Origin: Fibrobacter succinogenes | GTDB lineage: Bacteria; Fibrobacterota; Fibrobacteria; Fibrobacterales; Fibrobacteraceae | Direction of reading: 5' to 3' | Length of the DNA stretch: 64,000 bases | Assembly: GCA_902776765.1 (NCBI GenBank) | Contig: CACYRP010000010.1 | Location: 56,944-120,943, forward strand | Part shown: piece by piece, positions 60,771 through 64,000 of the stretch | Layout: every line of letters begins with the position of its first letter | Numbering within the stretch: the first letter of the stretch is position 1 | Notes under the pieces: generated by a model | Database searches by the model: none | Told to the model about the DNA's origin: nothing | Seen by the model: the letters and a program-made list of their open reading frames with translations, nothing else | Program-made: the position numbers and the translations under genes

Positions 60771-61346
60771 TCACTTTTTTTTATTTTTAAATTTAATACC
60801 TTGAATTTCTATAATATCATCAATCTTCTTTATGACAACTCTATGCATAAATAGTCCAAAAAGAAAAACTGCAGCAATCCAATCCTTATGAAGGCAGTCC
60901 ACTAATTTTTTCACACCTAATATGGGATTATCTTGATAAGCTTCAAAAAACTTTCCCATAACATAAATTGCACCTAACATAAAAAGAACATAGAAGTACA
61001 TTTCCAAAGGAACAATTACATACGACTTCATTAGTTCCGTTCGACGGTTTCTCTCATCCAAAACAACACTTGCCGAATTGCACATCAAATTGGAGAAGTC
61101 TTTATTCGACAAGTCTGCTTTCCCCATATTTTTGATATTTATAGTTTTTCCTTTTGGCAAATTCTTGTTTTCATCTTTCACAGCGGAATCAGATATCAAA
61201 AAACGAATCATTTGAACCAATACAATAAGTACAGGAATCACTAAAAAGAGACCAAGCATAATACCCCTTGTCATAAAAGAAACAATCCATTCAAAAAAGC
61301 TTATATTTTCCAAACAGATCGCGATCTCATTTAAAGAATTCATCAT
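60771..61346 (-). CDS. Three-helix membrane protein, first gene of an accessory operon
   Basis: A 191-residue inner-membrane protein. Hydrophobic helices lie at GIMLGLFLVIPVLIVLVQMIRFLI, VPLEMYFYVLFMLGAIYVMG and WIAAVFLFGLFMHRVVI, with a soluble loop of about 55 residues between the first two and a Lys-rich end (IKFKNKKK). No known family is evident. A membrane component with two small soluble partners resembles the layout of abortive-infection type systems, but that is only analogy. Confidence 0.75.
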   Translation of the reverse strand: MMNSLNEIAICLENISFFEWIVSFMTRGIMLGLFLVIPVLIVLVQMIRFLISDSAVKDENKNLPKGKTINIKNMGKADLSNKDFSNLMCNSASVVLDERNRRTELMKSYVIVPLEMYFYVLFMLGAIYVMGKFFEAYQDNPILGVKKLVDCLHKDWIAAVFLFGLFMHRVVIKKIDDIIEIQGIKFKNKKK

Positions 61347-61507
61347 TTCTCCAATATTTTATAAACCAATTCTATTATGAATTTACGCTAATATACATCT
61401 TTCAATTGAATTAAATTCAACCATTCATTAAAATACACCATTTTTTTGTTCGGAATTCCTAGTCCGTACACAAGCATCTAATTTCTAAGCGTCCCTTTCC
61501 CAATAAC

Positions 61508-61612
61508 TTACTTCGCCACAATATTCACAAGTTTGACCGGGACCACGATGGACCACACAACAATTTCGCCGTTCTCTAGGAACACGACTTCAACGGAATT
61601 TTTCACAACCTA
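61508..61612 (-). pseudogene. Decayed remnant of a leuS 3' end with internal deletion
   Basis: Read on the minus strand, this region gives VVKNSVEVVFLENGEIVV joined to SIVVPVKLVNIVAK and a stop. The intact leuS reads [19 protein letters not shown]...[17 protein letters not shown]. The remnant lacks about 35 residues between the two blocks. It lies in the otherwise empty spacer 61347-61675, about 1.2 kb from the true leuS end. Confidence 0.8.
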
Positions 61613-61675
61613 AAAGCGATAAGTCACATCACAAAAAAGCAGTACATTAAGAAAGAGAGCTTATTCAACACATAA

Positions 61676-62608
61676 TCAAATTTTCCGACGCTCATGTCCC
61701 AAGCTCTTAGAAATATCAACATCCTTATAATTATGTAATTCAAGCCAAACCTTCACAGAATCAATATAATAATCAGAAAAAGATGGTCCTAATATAATTT
61801 CATCAAATGGATTTCGAATGTCCATCCTGTATCGCGGAATACATTTTTCGTCCACTTCAAACTTTTGTTCAAAATCACTTTTTTCATGTTCTTGATTATA
61901 AACAGATCGATTTAGAGCCCCCACAGACTTCGTCAAACGCCATTCCCGTTCCGATTTCCATACGCTATTTTTTATCACCCAAAACGGAGCCCTATTTAGG
62001 ACAGAAGCCCCTTGCATATCAACAATAGGTTCGCCGTCTTTATCAATTTCTTCTTTATATTTTATCAAATCAGCTTCATCTGTAACTATTTTTATAAATT
62101 CTGAAAAGATTTGTTTCATGGTATCATTTCCAAGATAATGAACACATTCTAGTTCAGGAACAGGATATGGAAGATCATTGTTCTTATCTTTATACAACTC
62201 TGTATTAAAACGAAGGGCGACACCATTTTCGTTCGCATAATCCTGTCGCCAAAACTGCATAGAATCCTTCATCTCAGACAATGAAAATGAATAATGTTTA
62301 CCATAATGTTCATTAAGGCGATAGAAATAACTCTCATACCCCAAAAAATTGTCAATAGCAAATTCGCAATATTCCCGTTCATTTTCCTTTTCGAAAATAT
62401 TTACAACATCTTTTTTATGATTCTTTAAGAAATTATAGAACCAAATTCCTTCATCGGCATCATTAAGAAAATGATAATCAGTAAACCGTAAATTTACTTT
62501 TACTCCATTCGGATCGTTAAAAATATGTTGAAGAACATCTATTTTCGTATAATGATAGAGAAATTTATCCGATTCTTCGCAATACATTTTTTTCATATCG
62601 TTAAGCAT
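61676..62608 (-). CDS. DUF2971-like protein
   Basis: A 310-residue protein of the DUF2971 kind: the N-terminal FLYHYTKIDVLQHIFNDPNGVKVNLRFTDYHFLNDADEG, the central FWRQDYANENGVALRFN and the C-terminal EIILGPSFSD are characteristic. The family is common in accessory and phage-defence regions, and its biochemical activity is not known to me. I chose the ATG at 62608 because GGAAG lies six bases upstream; the frame extends to 62662. It lies between two leuS remnants, as cargo of a small cassette. Confidence 0.82.
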   Translation of the reverse strand: MLNDMKKMYCEESDKFLYHYTKIDVLQHIFNDPNGVKVNLRFTDYHFLNDADEGIWFYNFLKNHKKDVVNIFEKENEREYCEFAIDNFLGYESYFYRLNEHYGKHYSFSLSEMKDSMQFWRQDYANENGVALRFNTELYKDKNNDLPYPVPELECVHYLGNDTMKQIFSEFIKIVTDEADLIKYKEEIDKDGEPIVDMQGASVLNRAPFWVIKNSVWKSEREWRLTKSVGALNRSVYNQEHEKSDFEQKFEVDEKCIPRYRMDIRNPFDEIILGPSFSDYYIDSVKVWLELHNYKDVDISKSLGHERRKI

Positions 62609-62666
62609 AATCAACTTCCATAATAAAACATTTATTATAGTGAAAAAATACATTTTGTTCAAGAAA

Positions 62667-62760
62667 TAAAAAAGACCGCAGCAGTTAAGCTACGGTCTTC
62701 TTATAAATCACAGGATCCTTCGACTTCGGCGCGGCGCGCCTCCGCTCAGGATGACACACT
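62667..62760. repeat. 93-base direct repeat: terminator hairpin plus REP element, copy B
   Basis: This copy carries GACCGCAGCAG...CTACGGTC with six Us on the minus strand, so it can end leuS transcription, followed by the same REP palindrome as copy A at 59670-59762. The two copies bracket the DUF2971 gene, the three-gene operon and one leuS remnant. Confidence 0.85.
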
Positions 62761-62764
62761 AGTC

Positions 62765-62803
62765 TTATTTAACGACAATATTCACCAGCTTGCCCGGCAC
62801 CAC
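62765..62803 (-). pseudogene. Second leuS 3'-end copy, directly downstream of leuS
   Basis: On the minus strand the sequence encodes [12 protein letters not shown] and a stop, identical in protein to the end of leuS before its last PA, but with most third codon positions changed. It is followed by a REP palindrome (CCCCGGAACAAGTCCGGGG, 62804-62822) and then the true leuS end. Synonymous differences show that it comes from another leuS allele, not from recent local duplication. Confidence 0.8.
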
Positions 62804-62832
62804 CCCGGAACAAGTCCGGGGCAGGCTCAATA

Positions 62833-64000
62833 CTATGCTGGCTTGACAACGATATTGACCAATTTACCAGGCACAACAATCGACTTGACGACAGTCATTC
62901 CCTTGGTAAATTCTTTTACTCGTTCGTTGTCAAGTGCGAGCTTTTCGAGAGCAGCCTTGTCCATGTCCTTGGCGACAGATGCCTTCGCGCGGACCTTGCC
63001 GTTCACCTGGAACACGACTTCCACGGTGTTTTCCACAGCCTTGGAATGGTCGGCTTCCGGCCAGGCGACATTCGTGAGCGATTCGTTGTGACCGAGGATG
63101 CTCCACATTTCTTCGGCGATGTGCGGGGCAAACGGGTGCAGCAACTTCACGAAGGTTTCGCACGGCTCGCGGTAGCGCTTGTCCATCTTCATCATTTCGT
63201 TGTTGAAGATCATCAGCTGGCTGATCGCGGTGTTGAAGCTCATGTTCTCGATGTCGCTCGTGACCTTGATGACGGTCTGGTGCATCACCTTCTCGATCGC
63301 TTCCGGAGCGGTTTCGTCAACGAACACCGGGGCTTCGTCAGAATCACCCACCACGGAGCGCCAGGCGCGGCCGAGGAAGCGGTTCATGCCTTCAATGCCC
63401 TTGGTCTGCCACGGCTTCACGGCGTCCAGCGGGCCCATGAACATTTCGTACAAACGAAGGCTATCAGCACCGTAGTCGCGGACGACGTCATCGGGGTTCA
63501 CGACGTTCTTGAGGGACTTACTCATCTTCGCCACAATCTGCTTGAGCTCGATGTCAGTGCCCTTCTTGAAGAACTTTCCGTTCTTTTCTTCGACTTCGTC
63601 AGTCGGGACCTTGGAGCCAGCGGCGTCTTCGTAAGCGAAGGCAAGAATCATGCCCTGGTTGAAGAGCTTCTGGAACGGTTCGTCGGTAGAGACGAGACCG
63701 AGATCGAACAAGACCTTGTGCCAGAAACGGCTGTAGAGCAAGTGGAGCACGGCGTGTTCGGCACCGCCCACATAGAGGTCGACCGGCATCCAGTACTTTT
63801 CAAGTTCCTTTGCAACAAATGCGTCGCCGTTGCAGGCGTCGATGTAGCGGAGGTAATACCAGCAGGAGCCTGCCCACTGCGGCATGGTGTTCGTCTCGCG
63901 GATACCCTTGCGGCCGTTCTTGTCGGTCACCTGGAGCCATTCGGTGGCGTTTGCGAGCGGAGACTGTCCGCCGTCACCCGGCTTGTAGTCCTTGAGTTCC
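62833..64000 (-). CDS. leuS: Leucyl-tRNA synthetase, C-terminal part (runs off window edge)
   Basis: This is the last 388 residues of the class I synthetase that charges tRNA-Leu. The frame is open at the right edge; the first complete codon is at 63999. The catalytic KMSKS loop ([13 protein letters not shown]) and the preceding [18 protein letters not shown] are clear, followed by the anticodon-binding domain and the C-terminal domain ([30 protein letters not shown]). It is essential and is followed by duplicated 3' ends and accessory cassettes, so its 3' end behaves as an insertion site. Confidence 0.97.
   Translation of the reverse strand, partial: ELKDYKPGDGGQSPLANATEWLQVTDKNGRKGIRETNTMPQWAGSCWYYLRYIDACNGDAFVAKELEKYWMPVDLYVGGAEHAVLHLLYSRFWHKVLFDLGLVSTDEPFQKLFNQGMILAFAYEDAAGSKVPTDEVEEKNGKFFKKGTDIELKQIVAKMSKSLKNVVNPDDVVRDYGADSLRLYEMFMGPLDAVKPWQTKGIEGMNRFLGRAWRSVVGDSDEAPVFVDETAPEAIEKVMHQTVIKVTSDIENMSFNTAISQLMIFNNEMMKMDKRYREPCETFVKLLHPFAPHIAEEMWSILGHNESLTNVAWPEADHSKAVENTVEVVFQVNGKVRAKASVAKDMDKAALEKLALDNERVKEFTKGMTVVKSIVVPGKLVNIVVKPA

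Overview
The window looks like a chromosomal segment of a Gram-negative fibre-degrading gut bacterium, most likely Fibrobacter or a close relative. That is an inference from these features: a secreted CBM35-GH26 mannanase beside a secreted cell-wall esterase, both with appended beta-domains; an RND/TolC envelope; a periplasmic thioredoxin; an outer-membrane barrel porin; moderate GC; and many short REP-like palindromes in spacers and even inside genes. No rRNA, tRNA, CRISPR array or transposase gene was seen.

Layout. Positions 1-2.9 kb hold a type III restriction-modification pair (res runs off the left edge) preceded by a long hairpin RNA. Positions 3.3-5.8 kb hold a ParE/Phd-type toxin-antitoxin pair, a methyltransferase and a secreted hydrolase. 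Positions 5.9-7.8 kb hold a DMT transporter with a His-rich tail and a ZIP metal transporter. Positions 8.0-11.4 kb hold the mannanase and esterase, each preceded by the same palindrome. Positions 11.5-17.1 kb hold an MFP-RND-TolC efflux operon, followed by an AraC regulator, an ECF-type importer (18.2-21.1 kb) and an MMPL-type exporter. Positions 23.8-31.8 kb hold a Wadjet-like jetABCD operon split by a DUF1016 nuclease gene and remnants of an ORF6N-type gene. Positions 32-41 kb form a metal block: P1B ATPase with a DUF6110-like partner, flavodoxin, DUF3793 protein, porin, a 34-residue ORF, feoB, feoA and a DtxR-family regulator.

Positions 41.5-49.7 kb are a defence island. A GNAT-type toxin gene is cut by a compact four-gene operon: methyltransferase, HNH protein, helicase-PD-(D/E)XK fusion and an Argonaute-like protein. 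The last two resemble the plasmid-eliminating pair DdmD-DdmE. A HigBA-type module follows. Positions 50-54.2 kb are housekeeping (xpt, xanthine permease, dGTPase-like HD protein, thioredoxin). Positions 54.2-62.7 kb are accessory cassettes of mostly unknown function stacked downstream of leuS, whose 3' part occupies the right edge. Two decayed copies of the leuS 3' end and three copies of a terminator element mark this as an integration hotspot.

How the parts may work together. TTAG-N6-CTAA motifs occur upstream of dtxR-feoAB, the 34-residue ORF/porin, DUF3793-flavodoxin and the DMT-ZIP pair, which suggests one metal regulon controlled by the local DtxR protein. A different iterated palindrome, CTAAC-N3-GTTAG, sits before the P-type ATPase operon. 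Wadjet, the DdmDE-like operon and the type III RM system together would form a strong barrier to incoming plasmid and phage DNA. All functional calls come from motif recognition without database searches.
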